Shown: piece after piece, positions 1-10,751 of the stretch | How the letters are laid out: every line of letters starts with the position of its first letter | Position numbering within the stretch: the first letter of the stretch is position 1 | Assembly: GCA_949358305.1 (NCBI GenBank) | Contig: OX442316.1 | Coordinates: forward strand, 13,454,001 to 13,518,000 | From: Strigamia acuminata | Taxonomy: Eukaryota; Arthropoda; Chilopoda; Geophilomorpha; Linotaeniidae | Direction of reading: 5' to 3' | Length of the DNA stretch: 64,000 bases | The notes under the pieces: generated by a model | Told to the model about the DNA's origin: nothing | The model's input: only the letters and a program-made list of their open reading frames with translations | The model's database searches: none | Program-made: the position numbers and the translations under genes

Positions 1-1155
1 CATTGGTTCATTTATGTGGCAATAACATGCTTCATGCGTAATGTCTAGCATCCGGTCTTGTACTTCTCGCAGCTTGAGACGTGTTGGCGAAATTATTCTT
101 TTCAACTGTGTCAAGTCGGTCCTGCAACTGGGTGAGAATCTTGCGCGATTTAGCAATAAACACTTTTGACATGTGGCACGTGGTACGCATTGTTTTGGTG
201 ATTGCACTGTTTGCATTGTTAAATCCACTGATTCCTGGGAACTCGAGGGAGATTTTGCTAGACTTTCATCCGTTTGTTTCAAGACGAATTCTTGTTCTTT
301 TATTGCGTTTGCTGGTGAACCAAAGTTATACGACTCATTTCGATAAGAGTAACCATACTCGTTTTGCTGACACGCTTTGTCTTTGAAATGTGATTCACTT
401 TTCTGGCGGGCTTCGTCCTGATAACGCGACTCATTTCGCTGATTTGAGTCCTCGTTTGGACGTGAGTTGTTCTTAAAACGTGATTCACTTCTGTGGCAAA
501 TTTCGTCATGATAATGCGACTCATTTCGCGGATCTGAATTTTCGCGTTGACGTGATTCGCAACAATAACGCGACTCGTTTCGCGAATGTGAGTCCTCTTG
601 TTGACACTCTTTGTCACGGTAGTGCGACTCATTTCGCGACTGGAAGTCCTCGTATTGGCGGAAATCGTCTTTGAGCGAACGTTCTCGTGACGTAGAAGGA
701 CCATGTTCTTCTTTTCTTTGATTAACTTCGCTTCGACTATCAAGTCCCGAATCATTTCGGTTATCATATCGAATGTCGTATTTTGGTATATCCTGATCTC
801 GTTGATCGCATCTTCTTTGATAGTTCTGTGGTGAAGAAGAATGACGCATTTCATTTTTATCTCTTGATTGCCGTGTCTTATGGATTGTTAATGTACCACT
901 TCTACTCTGGCTGGCTTGTAGTTGGTGGTCAGCCATCTTGATTGTAAAATCTTGGAAAAAATTTTCTTGATCCCGTTGAACAATCTTGGAATGTTTTCTG
1001 TCATCTGTGTTCTTAATGGCAATCGGAGACGACATATCTTCTGTGTGGTGTAACAATCCCAAATGTGGTGGCAAACTATATCTTTTCAATCGCAATGATG
1101 ATTGTTGAACTTCCATGGTTGGTCTTTGTACTTGTTTCTTATGATGATCAGACAT
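1..1155 (-). CDS. Partial protein with RNES(R/H)Y repeats, C-terminus off the window
   Basis: The minus strand is open without a stop from the ATG at 1155 to the left edge (385 codons). An in-frame stop at 1204-1206 lies upstream with no ATG between, so 1155 is the first possible start. The product is hydrophilic and rich in Arg, Glu, Ser, Asp, Gln and His. The N-terminus begins MSDHHKKQVQRP. The middle (about residues 170-280) repeats a unit like RNES(R/H)Y followed by Asp/Glu at least five times, visible in DNA as recurring GCGAAATGAGTCGC. A Cys pair (CQKC) follows near residue 333. There is no signal peptide or membrane segment. I recognise no family. It could be the first coding exon of a host gene, an SR-like or scaffold protein, or a gag-like ORF of an LTR element, since the upstream DNA is repeat-rich. 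The length of the open frame makes coding status fairly sure; the function is unknown. Confidence 0.6.
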   Translation of the reverse strand, partial: MSDHHKKQVQRPTMEVQQSSLRLKRYSLPPHLGLLHHTEDMSSPIAIKNTDDRKHSKIVQRDQENFFQDFTIKMADHQLQASQSRSGTLTIHKTRQSRDKNEMRHSSSPQNYQRRCDQRDQDIPKYDIRYDNRNDSGLDSRSEVNQRKEEHGPSTSRERSLKDDFRQYEDFQSRNESHYRDKECQQEDSHSRNESRYCCESRQRENSDPRNESHYHDEICHRSESRFKNNSRPNEDSNQRNESRYQDEARQKSESHFKDKACQQNEYGYSYRNESYNFGSPANAIKEQEFVLKQTDESLAKSPSSSQESVDLTMQTVQSPKQCVPRATCQKCLLLNRARFSPSCRTDLTQLKRIISPTRLKLREVQDRMLDITHEACYCHINEPM

Positions 1156-1680
1156 GATGTTAATTTTTAGTAGATAGGATAATGAAGAAAGAAATAGTTT
1201 AACTTAGAAAAATATCTTCTAAACTCTGTTAACCATTTTCCCCCTTTTTTGTTTGAGAACCAAAAAAAAAAAAATTCACACCTATTCTTACTACAAATCA
1301 AAAAATAGAAGTTCCTCAATCTAATTAACCTATCACAAAACAATTTTCCAAACAAATTAGGTCCCTCAACTAAATAAAAGTTGTTAAGGTTCAAATCTTT
1401 CAGGCCCAGGCCCCCAAGTGTAATGAGCTCAAATTTCACTATAAAATAATAGTGAAATTTCTTTCTCATTGGTGCCGCATCGGGACTTATCAAAATTCTA
1501 CTAAAACTCAACTCTAAAATCTTAACTGACTAATCAAAGAAGAAATAATCACTAATTAGTTCTTAAATAAAGGAAAAAGATTTATTCTTGGCTTGAATAA
1601 ACTAATAGTAAAATACAATTAAATAATAGGAATTAAAGGTAAAAGTAATAATAATTGAAGGTGAAATGGCGAAAATAATA
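1156..1680. other. Upstream region of the partial ORF
   Basis: AT-rich sequence immediately upstream of the ATG at 1155. It holds an A13 run near 1262 and a hairpin at 1431-1460. Just after the hairpin, 1470-1488 reads TGGTGCCGCATCGGGACTT on the plus strand, which looks like a tRNA primer-binding site. However, no plus-strand retroelement ORF follows it, so I do not call an LTR. No other gene is visible. Confidence 0.4.
1431..1460. repeat. Perfect 12-bp hairpin
   Basis: AAATTTCACTAT (1431-1442), a 6-nt spacer, then ATAGTGAAATTT (1449-1460). It lies about 275 bp upstream of the ATG of the partial minus-strand ORF and could be a transcript hairpin in its 5' leader. Confidence 0.6.
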
Positions 1681-1703
1681 CAAAATAGCGGCGATGGCTT
1701 GTC

Positions 1704-1790
1704 GCTCGCTCTCGAACCTCGTTCTTCACTCGACGCTCGCTCTCGGACCTCGATACTCGCTCTCGGACCTCAATGCCCGCTCCAAACCTC
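1704..1790. repeat. Short tandem repeat CGCTCTCG(A/G)ACCTC
   Basis: The 14-bp motif CGCTCTCGGACCTC, or a one-base variant, occurs at about 1708, 1738 and 1758, with a decayed fourth copy at 1776. Spacing is 20-30 bp. It sits upstream of the partial minus-strand ORF, where U3-like or promoter repeats could be expected. Confidence 0.6.
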
Positions 1791-1843
1791 AAAACGGCGT
1801 CCAAACTTCACTCTTTACTCACGATGTTCATTCCTGGTTAAAC

Positions 1844-2003
1844 CGGACAAATTTCCGAATTCTTGGTGACTTGAACTCGGACACAATTCCGTTTCTTCTC
1901 TCTCAAAACTCGCAACAGATTCGGACACAATTCCGACTCTTCTTCCTTGATGACTCCGTGGTTGCGGCAAATTCCGCTTTATGTTGACTGGGACAAATTT
2001 CCC
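1844..2003. repeat. Four copies of a near-palindromic 14-mer
   Basis: CGGACAAATTTCCG (1844-1857), CGGACACAATTCCG (1878-1891 and 1922-1935) and GGGACAAATTTCCC (1990-2003). Each is close to a palindrome with GGA/TCC ends and an AT core. A fifth half-matching copy (ATAAATTTCCC) lies near 2116. This could be a repeated protein-binding site, with ends resembling Rel/NF-kB sites, or part of an LTR-like regulatory region. Confidence 0.5.
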
Positions 2004-2019
2004 AATGAGGATTTCTCAT

Positions 2020-2079
2020 CCAAACAATGGCTGCTTGGCAAGAATGATGATCTCTCCAAACAATGGCTGCTTGGCAAGA
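2020..2079. repeat. Direct repeat of 24 bp
   Basis: An identical 24-bp stretch starting CCAAACAATGGCTGCTTGGC occurs at 2020-2043 and again at 2056-2079, so the period is 36 bp. It is a local duplication within the repeat-rich region upstream of the partial ORF. Confidence 0.7.
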
Positions 2080-2398
2080 TGAAAATCCCACTGATGAATA
2101 TGCTCAATCAGCAAGATAAATTTCCCACTACTGGATGTACACAGTAGCAAGAACTCCCACAATAACTTTATGTTATTGTAAGAAATGAGTCTCAATACTC
2201 AAGAACATCTCAAAACTGCTTTAGCAATTTGCAAGAAGGAGTCTAAATACTCAGGCAATCTTTCACCAAATCCACTTGAAGAATTGTATTTTCCCAGGGT
2301 AGATTTTGTGACTTGTTGCTCTCAAAGTTGATTTCAGACTGAAGATTTTTCCTCATTCTCTGCAGGAAGCATTTCCTGTTACAGGAAGCTTATGGGCT

Positions 2399-2414
2399 GG
2401 TTGCCCTGGCAACC
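2399..2414. promoter_or_regulatory. RFX X-box-like palindrome
   Basis: GGTTGCCCTGGCAACC is a perfect inverted repeat with the GTTGCC/GGCAAC half-sites of the X-box bound by RFX factors. There is no adjacent gene whose expression it could be tied to. Called from the motif only. Confidence 0.3.
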
Positions 2415-2520
2415 ACCCTCATGTCTTCAAGTTATGCCAGACTTCCTGTTCAGGCATAAAAAATAAACTCAAATAAAAATATGAAATATATAAAATATTT
2501 CCAGACACATTTCTGTTCTT

Positions 2521-2550
2521 CATCTAGTGACCACTAGGGTCACTACAACA
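2521..2550. repeat. Short hairpin TAGTGACC/GGTCACTA
   Basis: TAGTGACC and GGTCACTA form an 8-bp stem around a five-base loop near 2525-2545. On the minus strand this is followed by sequence beginning TGTAGTGACCC-like, an arrangement seen at LTR starts. That is suggestive only. Confidence 0.35.
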
Positions 2551-2912
2551 TGTCAAATTACTACACATAAAAGATAAAACCCAAACACTACACTTTCAAG
2601 ACCGCAACAACACGCCATTTACCAATTTCACTGCGGCCAAACTAATCCATATACGATTCCCAGACTTTTCCATTTTTCAAACAAAACAAACTTTCAGGTC
2701 ATTTTAGCGTCGCCAAAATCGCTATAATGTCCCGATCGCTAAAATTGGCTGTCGCTAAAGTAAACTATTCCGAAACAAACATTTAACAGCAACCCCGGTC
2801 TCTCTTTCTTGCTAAACAACAAAATTCCCCAGAAAATATTTCAAAGCCAAGTCGTCCATTAGTCCAAAACTTTCCTCTCACGACGAGAGTAGCGCAAACC
2901 AGAAATATTTCA

Positions 2913-3299
2913 GTGCGCCAGACCTTTCTGTCAGAACCGTGGGGATGGGGGGCACCAATAAAATGGACCTTGGTCACTGTGTCAAGAAACTTAGGCTTAA
3001 CCCCATCATCTCTTACTCAAGCACTCGAACCAAAGTTCTCCCAGAAGGTATGGCATGGCCAGGTTGTCATGGCAACACGCCACACTTCACTTGTGCTGCG
3101 TCGTGAGATGTATCAAAAACTAGTTCACAAGAAAATCGATCAGACTCATTCAACTAAAAGTATACGAGAACAGACACTCGAGGGAATGATAAAATGCCCA
3201 CAACAAGGATGTGTAGAAATACCTTACAACATTTCACCTGGGTGGCGAAGATCTATTGCTATTGTCTTACCAAATGTTACTGACAAGTTGGAAAAATAA
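2913..3299 (+). other. Possible coding segment, 128 codons, unrecognised
   Basis: An open plus-strand frame of 128 codons that is less repetitive than its surroundings. The C-terminal half is rich in Lys, Gln and Ile and includes a Cys pair in KCPQQGC, ending in VLPNVTDKLEK. I see no strong splice sites or start context, and I do not recognise a family. It may be a decayed transposon or exon fragment, or chance. It contains an X-box-like motif at 3063-3076. Confidence 0.2.
3063..3076. promoter_or_regulatory. RFX X-box-like motif
   Basis: GTTGTCATGGCAAC fits the X-box consensus GTTGYCATGGYAAC exactly. It lies about 650 bp from a second perfect palindrome at 2399. Function is inferred from the motif alone. 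Confidence 0.3.
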
Positions 3300-4141
3300 A
3301 GTTTGAAATCCAAGGAACTTGGCGCGAATTTGGAGGTTGCAGGACAAGTGGATATATTTTCTGGTGATATTCACACCTGTGCACTCAATTACCATTTTCA
3401 CTCGATAGAGTGCACTGAAAATATTTTCTGGATGAATAAAACGGCAATGTGACGCATGAATTCCGACGATCTGATGAATAGTGGTTAGCTCAACTCAACT
3501 TACGGCCAATATTCATGACGTGAAAGTTTGATGAAGAGCTCTCGTTTATTACAGTGAAGCCGACCCGAGCTAACCACTCAAAAAGCCAAAAATCAAAGGG
3601 GCAGCGATAAAATCTTGACAATAAACTTTGTTTACGGAACAGAATTTGATGTCAAAGTCGTAAAAGTTCTGATTTTCATATGTTATCTAAAAATTCCAAA
3701 ACATTGTCGATAGTTTGAGGGTTAAAAAGAAATCGCTACACAAAATTTAAACGCTTTTCCCCTATCTTTATCTGTACTAAAAAAAACCACAAGCATCAGA
3801 ACGAGTTGTTAAATTTATCGGCAGAAGTTTGTGGCGATCCTGAAATGCAATATTCGGGATTAGGAAAATATTCTTTATTGCAAACTTAAAAATTAACTTT
3901 GTACTCTTGTGACGAGGGGTTGAACCCGCATAACGAGTAGGAAACGCAACTTCCTGTTGAGAGTAGAAATGCTAAAAAGCAATCCAGTCTGAACCTGACA
4001 CCATTGAAATAACACCGCACGAAAACTCTCTTGCATTTGTGGTTACAGCGAGTCTCCTACAAACGAACTTTCAGTTACAAAGTTTCAGAGATATGAACTT
4101 CAAATTTCGCAGCACCGCATACGTTAGTTCGCGTGTCTATT
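3300..4141. other. Non-coding spacer
   Basis: No gene seen. It contains a short inverted pair GTGGTTAGCTC (3481-3491) / GAGCTAACCAC (3568-3578), which may be the remains of a small mobile element. Confidence 0.5.
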
Positions 4142-4562
4142 CTCGAGTTGCACTCAAAAAGGCACCTCACAATGTGTACTCCCATTGGTCGAGCCAGTTT
4201 ACTGGTGTAGTGATCCGGAAAAGTAGACCCAAGCACCAGAATTGCATTACAATGTACAGACATTGTAATCGATTGCCTAGGCAAAGACCTAAAATTCAAA
4301 CTTCCGATGATGTAAGCAATAAACACAACAAACATGAGTTTGACATTTTTTAATGTGTGAAACTTCATTTTAATGATGGAAATAACATTTTTTATTAAAT
4401 AAAACCAAAATAACATTAACTAAACTATTCATAACAATCATAACAATAAATAAAAAACAAAACTACTTCTCCTAGTAGTAGTATACAATCTGGAGTTAGT
4501 AGTAAACTGGCTCGACCAATGGGAGTACACATTGTGAGGTGCCTTTTTGAGTGCAACTCGAG
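4142..4562. mobile_element. Foldback element A with perfect 62-bp inverted termini
   Basis: Positions 4142-4203 and 4501-4562 are exact reverse complements (62 bp), separated by 297 bp. The arms begin CTCGAGTTGCACTC and contain CCCATTGGTCGAGCC. The spacer has no protein frame worth calling. The inner flanks of the two arms differ, and each matches the opposite inner flank of element B at 10752-11079, so A and B are related copies in opposite orientation. Perfect arm identity suggests recent movement or gene conversion. The superfamily is unknown, and no clear target duplication is visible. Confidence 0.7.
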
Positions 4563-5170
4563 TATAGCACTGCATGCCAGCTGTTGTACGTTTCAAAGTT
4601 TGCTGGACTTACATGATGTGTTCTTGCTTCTGATTGCACTGGATGGTAACAATGGAGTTGGATTCTTTTGATTCGATAACGTTTATTCGCACATAACGCA
4701 ATGCACGACCTACACACGTTAACATTAGAACCGGAAGTCACTTTACGCATTCTGGGTCGGCGAGATTACAGAACAACCCCCCTGGCGGTGGAGACCCTCA
4801 AACGGGATTTGCGTATACATTGAAGCCAGGTGACACAAAATAATAATAGGATACTTACTGTATTGATCAGAACTTTGGTCTCATTGATTGGAATAAGTAG
4901 CCAACTTATTCCCATCTTCCCTGTTTTACCACTTTTACAAGGACAAAAAAAGGTAAAATTCCCTTAGTTAGACAAAAATCCGACAAGTGCAAAAAGATGA
5001 AGTTCCCTTAGTTCTCGCTTTAGCAAGACGAAATTAAGGAAGATCCGACAAGAGTCACCGTAGGGAATCGATTCCACGTCTGTGTGATTCGCGACCGACA
5101 CAGTGCACCCCCAAGCAGCTGGCCAGCAGACCAACCACGGACCTGGAGCGGATAGATTAAACTTTCAACT
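4563..5170. other. Non-coding spacer
   Basis: No convincing gene. A minus-strand donor-like GTAAGT lies at about 4853-4858, next to a short 49-codon hydrophobic frame. This is too weak to call. Confidence 0.4.
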
Positions 5171-5179
5171 CAGTGGCGG
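5171..5179 (+). mobile_element. hAT-type transposon terminus CAGTGGCGG
   Basis: CAGTGGCGG followed by GTATTAGC-like sequence matches the CAGTGGCGG start shared by three other sites in the window. Only one end is visible here; no partner CCGCCACTG or 8-bp duplication lies nearby, so this is probably a truncated copy. Confidence 0.35.
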
Positions 5180-7460
5180 TATTAGCAAGTGCAAACCCCT
5201 AGGCAAATGCAATTTCATCAAACAAATAGAATTACCACAACAATTGACTTTATTCCAAATTAATTTAATTTATAACAAAGGAAACAAGGCTTAAAAAGCA
5301 TTCCGATAACGACTCTCAATAAAACTTAACCGATAATCCCAAGACAGCAATTCCATGTTATTATTTATTAGTAACACATCGAAAACTTACAAGTTCCAAA
5401 CCAGAAAACCCTCAATTTTTATGGAGTCTTACACGATACTTTATCACCAAAACCATAAAAATGAAACCATATGCCAATACAATTTCCAAGCGGAAAATAA
5501 ATTCGATTTAAAAAAAAGAAAAAGAAAAAATAAAGCCAAATTAAAATGATAGCGCAATTCCCCTAGACAACAAAGCCATAGAAACGCTTTTAACACAGCA
5601 CAAAAGGTCAAACCACACAACAGTTGGCCAGAAAAGAAAAATAAATAGCTCCAAGACCAGCGCAGGTTAATGGAAACCAAATCCTCGCATGCAAATCCAT
5701 CATTCCGAGCGCGAAGAAAAAAGATTCCAAACTTGGTTTAGGGTCAAAGCGACACGACCACACATTTAGTGGTAGCTTTTCAACTGAAATAAAAGCCACC
5801 GACAGCATCATAATGGGAGGTCCCATTTAAAATTATTCATGAAATCACCCACTGGAGGATATTTCGGCCTGACCTCATGGGTCAACAAATGTTGCAAACG
5901 ACATTCGATTCAGTTTCCCGTATTTCATCAAAGAATAGGCGAAAATCTCTCATTCCTTCCAATTATCGAGACAAACGGAGCGCTCTTTGTACCAGCTGTA
6001 ACGTCCCCCGGAATGGTGGCTTTAGTGCACAAGCTGCTTATGACAAGTAGCTTAGTCGCAAATCTCGGAGCATGGACAAAGTGGAGTAGTGAACTCTTTG
6101 AATCGGCCAAAATAGAAAAGATGAGTTTAGTCTATTTCCAACAAATTTTAATCAATTTGGTCAATAAAAACCAATAATTTCCAGATTTTCTTCTGTATTG
6201 ACCGTTCTGCTTTTATCACTTAGTTGAATTGCGGTTGATTAACTCATCAACCGCTCGTTTTAAACATAAAAGCAATTTCGCCATTAATAGTAAAGCCACG
6301 CTTACAGCCTCTTTAATTCACGGATTGAACAGTTTCTCGGAAAACGCATCGGATAACGATGCACTAATACCTCATCGCTTAAAATTCGGACTAAAAACAT
6401 TAAAAATAGAGTGCTAAAATATATAATGGCCACAACTAATTGAAATTAACTCATTAGAACGAATTAATACATTATTTTAAGCTCCTGCTATCATTTTTAT
6501 TGCGTTTACTACGAATCTACGCGGAAAACAAATGCTTAAACGAAACACAAAATAAAAACAAGTTTAAATGACTTTACGAATTCTTCCCAATTTCCCATTT
6601 TTAATTCACTTTAATTCAATTTTTAAAAAAAAAACAAGCGGAACAATAAATTAGCTTCAATTACTGATGCAATTGGAATGAAGAAAACAATTTAAACATT
6701 TTCCCCTCTTCATCCGACAAGTTTCAGCAATTTACACCTGTTTTTAAAAACTCTAGTAACAGGCCTTGCACGTGAAGAAAAAAAAACATAATGAACCCAC
6801 TTAATTTTCGAAACGAGGGTAATTTTTTAAAATGAAAAACTCACTCATGTCTCCACCGCTAAATTAAACAAGCAGGTGAATTCAATTTTTTTTCCACTTT
6901 CCACCACCATCACCATCAACCCATTAACTGCCCATCATTATCCCAAAACAATCTAATAAATTACGAGTAAATTGACCAAAATTACCCCACCAAAAAAAAA
7001 AATCACGACAAATGCAAACATTCTAACATTTCCCAAGCAAAAATCCGCCAGATCCAGATTCACTCGACCACCAATGGCACCAAACAAAAGACAAGCCCCA
7101 ACCTAAGACTATTAACCACGAAGACAATCCCTCTAATTTCTGTCGCACAACAATTTATTTAAAATGGCAAATTGGAGCCAATCAGTCTTATCACTCTCCT
7201 CCTCGCCATTAGCATTGATCCATCGGTAGCATTTCGATCATCAGTTCAAATTGCTAATGCACTTTAGGGGAAAGTGGGGGTAGCTCAAATGATTGATGAT
7301 GATCGAGTCTCGCAACGTTACGGCCATTGGACGTGCTCAACGGCTTGACACCCTTCATTTCACATTCAGACCCACACCGAATCCCTCTGCATTTGCCTCC
7401 GTTTATATCGATCCATCCAGCGCCAATGTAAGGGAGAGTGCAAGGACAAAGCTGGGGTTT
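5180..7460. other. Non-coding, AT-rich spacer
   Basis: No gene supported. Open frames here (for example 5839-6177 plus, 112 codons) lack family resemblance, start context or splice signals. Many A-runs are present. 7200-7440 is less AT-rich and open in two frames, but has no recognisable product. Confidence 0.5.
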
Positions 7461-7492
7461 GTGTGTGTGTGTATGTGTGTGTGTGTGTGTGC
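7461..7492. repeat. (TG)n microsatellite
   Basis: An imperfect TG dinucleotide run of about 30 bp with one TA interruption (GTGTATGTG). Confidence 0.9.
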
Positions 7493-8518
7493 GCAAAAGG
7501 CTCGAGTTGAGTTTTGTCAGTGGGAGGTCATCATGTAAAATATTCGAGTAATAAGCCATTAGAAGCCTGTGGCACGACTCGAATGGAAACGAATGGAAAC
7601 AAGCGCCCGCACAACGACACCATAACGGTGGCGCACAAAAGCGAAACTAATGACCAACTGCAAGGATCAGCAACATCGAGATGACACACGGATAACGTCT
7701 CATCGGCGATAAAAGATGAAGAAAACAACTTTTCAAAATTTCCTGTTTGCTACATCATTTTTATCTCTCTCTCTCTTTCTTCCACACTCAAATTAATGCC
7801 CAGTTATAAAAAAAAAGATTATCATAAAAATATTTTATGGTTCCACCAATATAACCCTTTGAAGGAAGAAAAAAAGAACGCAATAAGAAAAAATACGACT
7901 AAACTTCGCATTTTCATACAACGACGCAAAAAAGACCGTAGGCAGATACAACTTTTCCATCACCAATAAGGAAAATGCTTTGAATAACATAAAGCAAAAA
8001 ATGTGAAAAAAGAAAGAAGAAAAGGGATGGAGAAACGGAGGGGACGCTGAGCTGATGGAGACCTGGAGATCAGTTGGATGAACAATCTTTCGATGGACTT
8101 TGCTGTGAATAGAGGGGAAGAGCACTCCCAAGAGGATTAAAAGGTACTTGTCATCCAGGATAGCAGCTCATAACTCGCTCCTCTTAACCGTCTCCCTTCG
8201 GGCTCGGTGCAATATCCAATCAGTGTACTGGACGATGGTTAATGACCCACACTTTCCCGCACGAGCACGGCGTCCAACGCCCTAATCTCACCACCCCAAA
8301 GCTCGACCCAACATGAGTAAGGTTGCACTCTTATCAATGTAACTGCACAATTACTGGACATCCAAATTAGAGCAATTCATTTCCTTTTCAAAATTAAATT
8401 TTAAAGGTCAACACGTGTTCCAACACTATTTACTTGGACACCCGAAACACACATAAATCATATCAAAACCTAGAAAAAAATTGCAAAAGTGCTTTTTCAA
8501 CTGCTTACTGGTTTTAAG
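7493..8518. other. Non-coding spacer
   Basis: Contains a CT run near 7768 and a GC-richer patch at 8170-8320. I see no supported gene. Confidence 0.5.
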
Positions 8519-8685
8519 CCAAATTCAAACTGCGCATCTCCATTCTGCGCAGACTATTTCCTAATCCCAGTCATTATTTAGCAGTATTAAACCTAATAAT
8601 GCTAAAATAAAGTACGGTAAATAAACAATAATTAAAAGTAATTTACATCACGGTACCGAAATTTTGTTGCTTTTGTTGCTGAAAT
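8519..8685 (+). repeat. Dispersed repeat C, copy 1
   Basis: About 165 bp matching 54232-54405 in the same orientation. Shared blocks include CTGCGCAT, CATTCTGCGCAGA, TAATGCTAAAATAAAGTA and AAAGTAATTTACA. The copies differ by small indels and substitutions, as expected of an old interspersed repeat. No coding capacity. Confidence 0.7.
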
Positions 8686-10751
8686 AATCTCACACACATT
8701 CATAATTCCGCACGTTTTTCTAATCTGTTAAATTAATAGAAACACAAAAACCGCATAAGCAGAAACCTTGAAGCACTTATCGTCGCATCAAGTTGATTTA
8801 TGAACATATTTTTTTAGCATTAAAAACGCTCGTTAGTAGTTAGTCATCATAACATCCTACTAAATTGTCCTACCTGCATCGTAAAATGAGAAATGAAGCC
8901 TTCAGCCATGCAAACCTAAATGGATTTACAAGAAGCAGCAATTAGTGATTTAATGATTCAGCATTCTGAAAATCGTTTTAAAAGCGACTCATCGATTTAT
9001 TTATTTACCTATTTACGTATTTATTTTACTTTTGCATATGAACTGCACACCTGGTCGACAGGTTTGAGTTAAACGGAGGCAGAAGACGGCTTGGGAATGA
9101 ACAAGTAATGTGCGCGCTCTTTTTCCGTGCAACTAATTCCAGGCATTCACTTGAGTCACATTAAGCTCATGAATTATAGAAGAGGGAGTCGCAGAGGGGA
9201 AGATAGGGTTGTTTCTAGCCTGCCATTTCGGGCGTTTTTGTTGACGCTTCTTTCTCTAAGCATCATCATGCCTCTGAAACCGACCGCTCCTGGGCTCGGA
9301 AAGGCAAACTCAATTTGTTTCGCGACATGACGAACCCATCATCTTTCGCTTCTCATTTTCCTACTATTCGACTTGAGAAATAAACTACGCTGTGCGTGTG
9401 CTTTGCATGAGCCCAAACCAATTTCTCAAAACACAATTTAAAAACAAAAAAAAAAATATATATGTATAAAGAAAAAAGGAAATAAATATTTTTCCAATTC
9501 AACGATAAACTCCGTTCTCTTTATTCGGTACATCAAAAAAAAAATTTTTTTTTTTTTTATTTTGTAATTTTTAATTCCATTAAATTTGACTTTAAGAACA
9601 AAATGGCCGAGTGCCAGGAAACATTTTGTTGATCATTTTTCACCCCATTTTCACGAGTGAATAATAAACTACTAAGTGCATTACTTCATAAAAATTGTTC
9701 CAAAGAATAAAATTTACTTTTATACTTTCAATTACGAGTGAAACTTTAAAAAAGAAATAAAGAAAAAAAAAATGAGCGAAAGAACTGTGAAAAAATTAAA
9801 GTCGAACAATCGCCGTTTGGATCGGAAAATGTGCACTTGGTCAACACGAGATAAAAAGAAAAACGTTCACGTTAGAATCGGCGACCAGGATGGACATTTA
9901 GAGCGCCGTACCGTGAAAATCCGATCTAAGCTGAGACAAGAGCGTGACACAAGACACATACTTTTCTTTTCCTTGCTTATCTTTATCGCTTTTCTACCGG
10001 AATTAAAAAGGAAAAAGCAAAAAAACTACAAACGAGGATCAGCGTTACAAACACCACCACTCAAATTAATTCAATTGCAGCGTAATTACTTTCTTCACTA
10101 AGTTATCTTATCAGTGACATCAAATTACATTCAGCATCTTTGCATGGAAATTTATGCAAAGCTAATAACAATTTTTTTTTCTCCCTTCATTAACAAATTG
10201 CAAAAAAAAAACAAAAAAAAAAAACGTATATTTGAATACATTTTACAATCTCTTTTAGAAAGGCCAATTTACCTCGAGTTTATGTCGCAATTAGGGGGGA
10301 AATGTAATACATTAACTCGCTTAAATTGCTCAATATTTAACCATGTTAATGTATTTGTCTTGTCCCATAATGACAAAAAAATCACCTAAATCAGTAATTT
10401 GCACTCGATAGTTTCCTCTATAGTTCAAAAAAAGAATAGAAAACCGATAAACTAGAGTTGAACACAACAGCAAAACAAGTCTTCACCTATTCACGTCACG
10501 TGCTGCAGTAACAGTGCCAGGAAAACTAAAACTCCCCTCGTGCCATCTGAACTGCGATACAAGTGCGCGCCAGGTAAACAAGTAAACAGGTGCAGCAAAG
10601 AGTTTCCCAATATACTCTACATACATTCAATTTTTCCGTAACAAACGCCAAAACACCAAGGGAAAATATAGTTTGCTTTATTCCCTCTTCCTTTCGTAGA
10701 CGGAAGTAAAATACCTCAATGTCGGCCAACAAATTAATACATATACCGGTA
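8686..10751. other. Non-coding, A-rich spacer
   Basis: Homopolymer A and T runs at 9440-9560 and 10200-10230. The frame at 9772-10101 is Lys/Arg-rich because of A-rich composition, and I do not call it. No gene seen. Confidence 0.5.

Noticed and set aside
300-854. 184-codon minus-strand frame (begins MKCVILLHH)
   Set aside because: It lies in another frame of the same repeats as the longer ORF that starts at 1155. The longer frame is open over the whole region and off the edge.
4853-4960. Minus-strand donor GTAAGT next to a hydrophobic 49-codon frame
   Set aside because: The frame continues through the donor to a stop, with no acceptor or homology. Probably chance.
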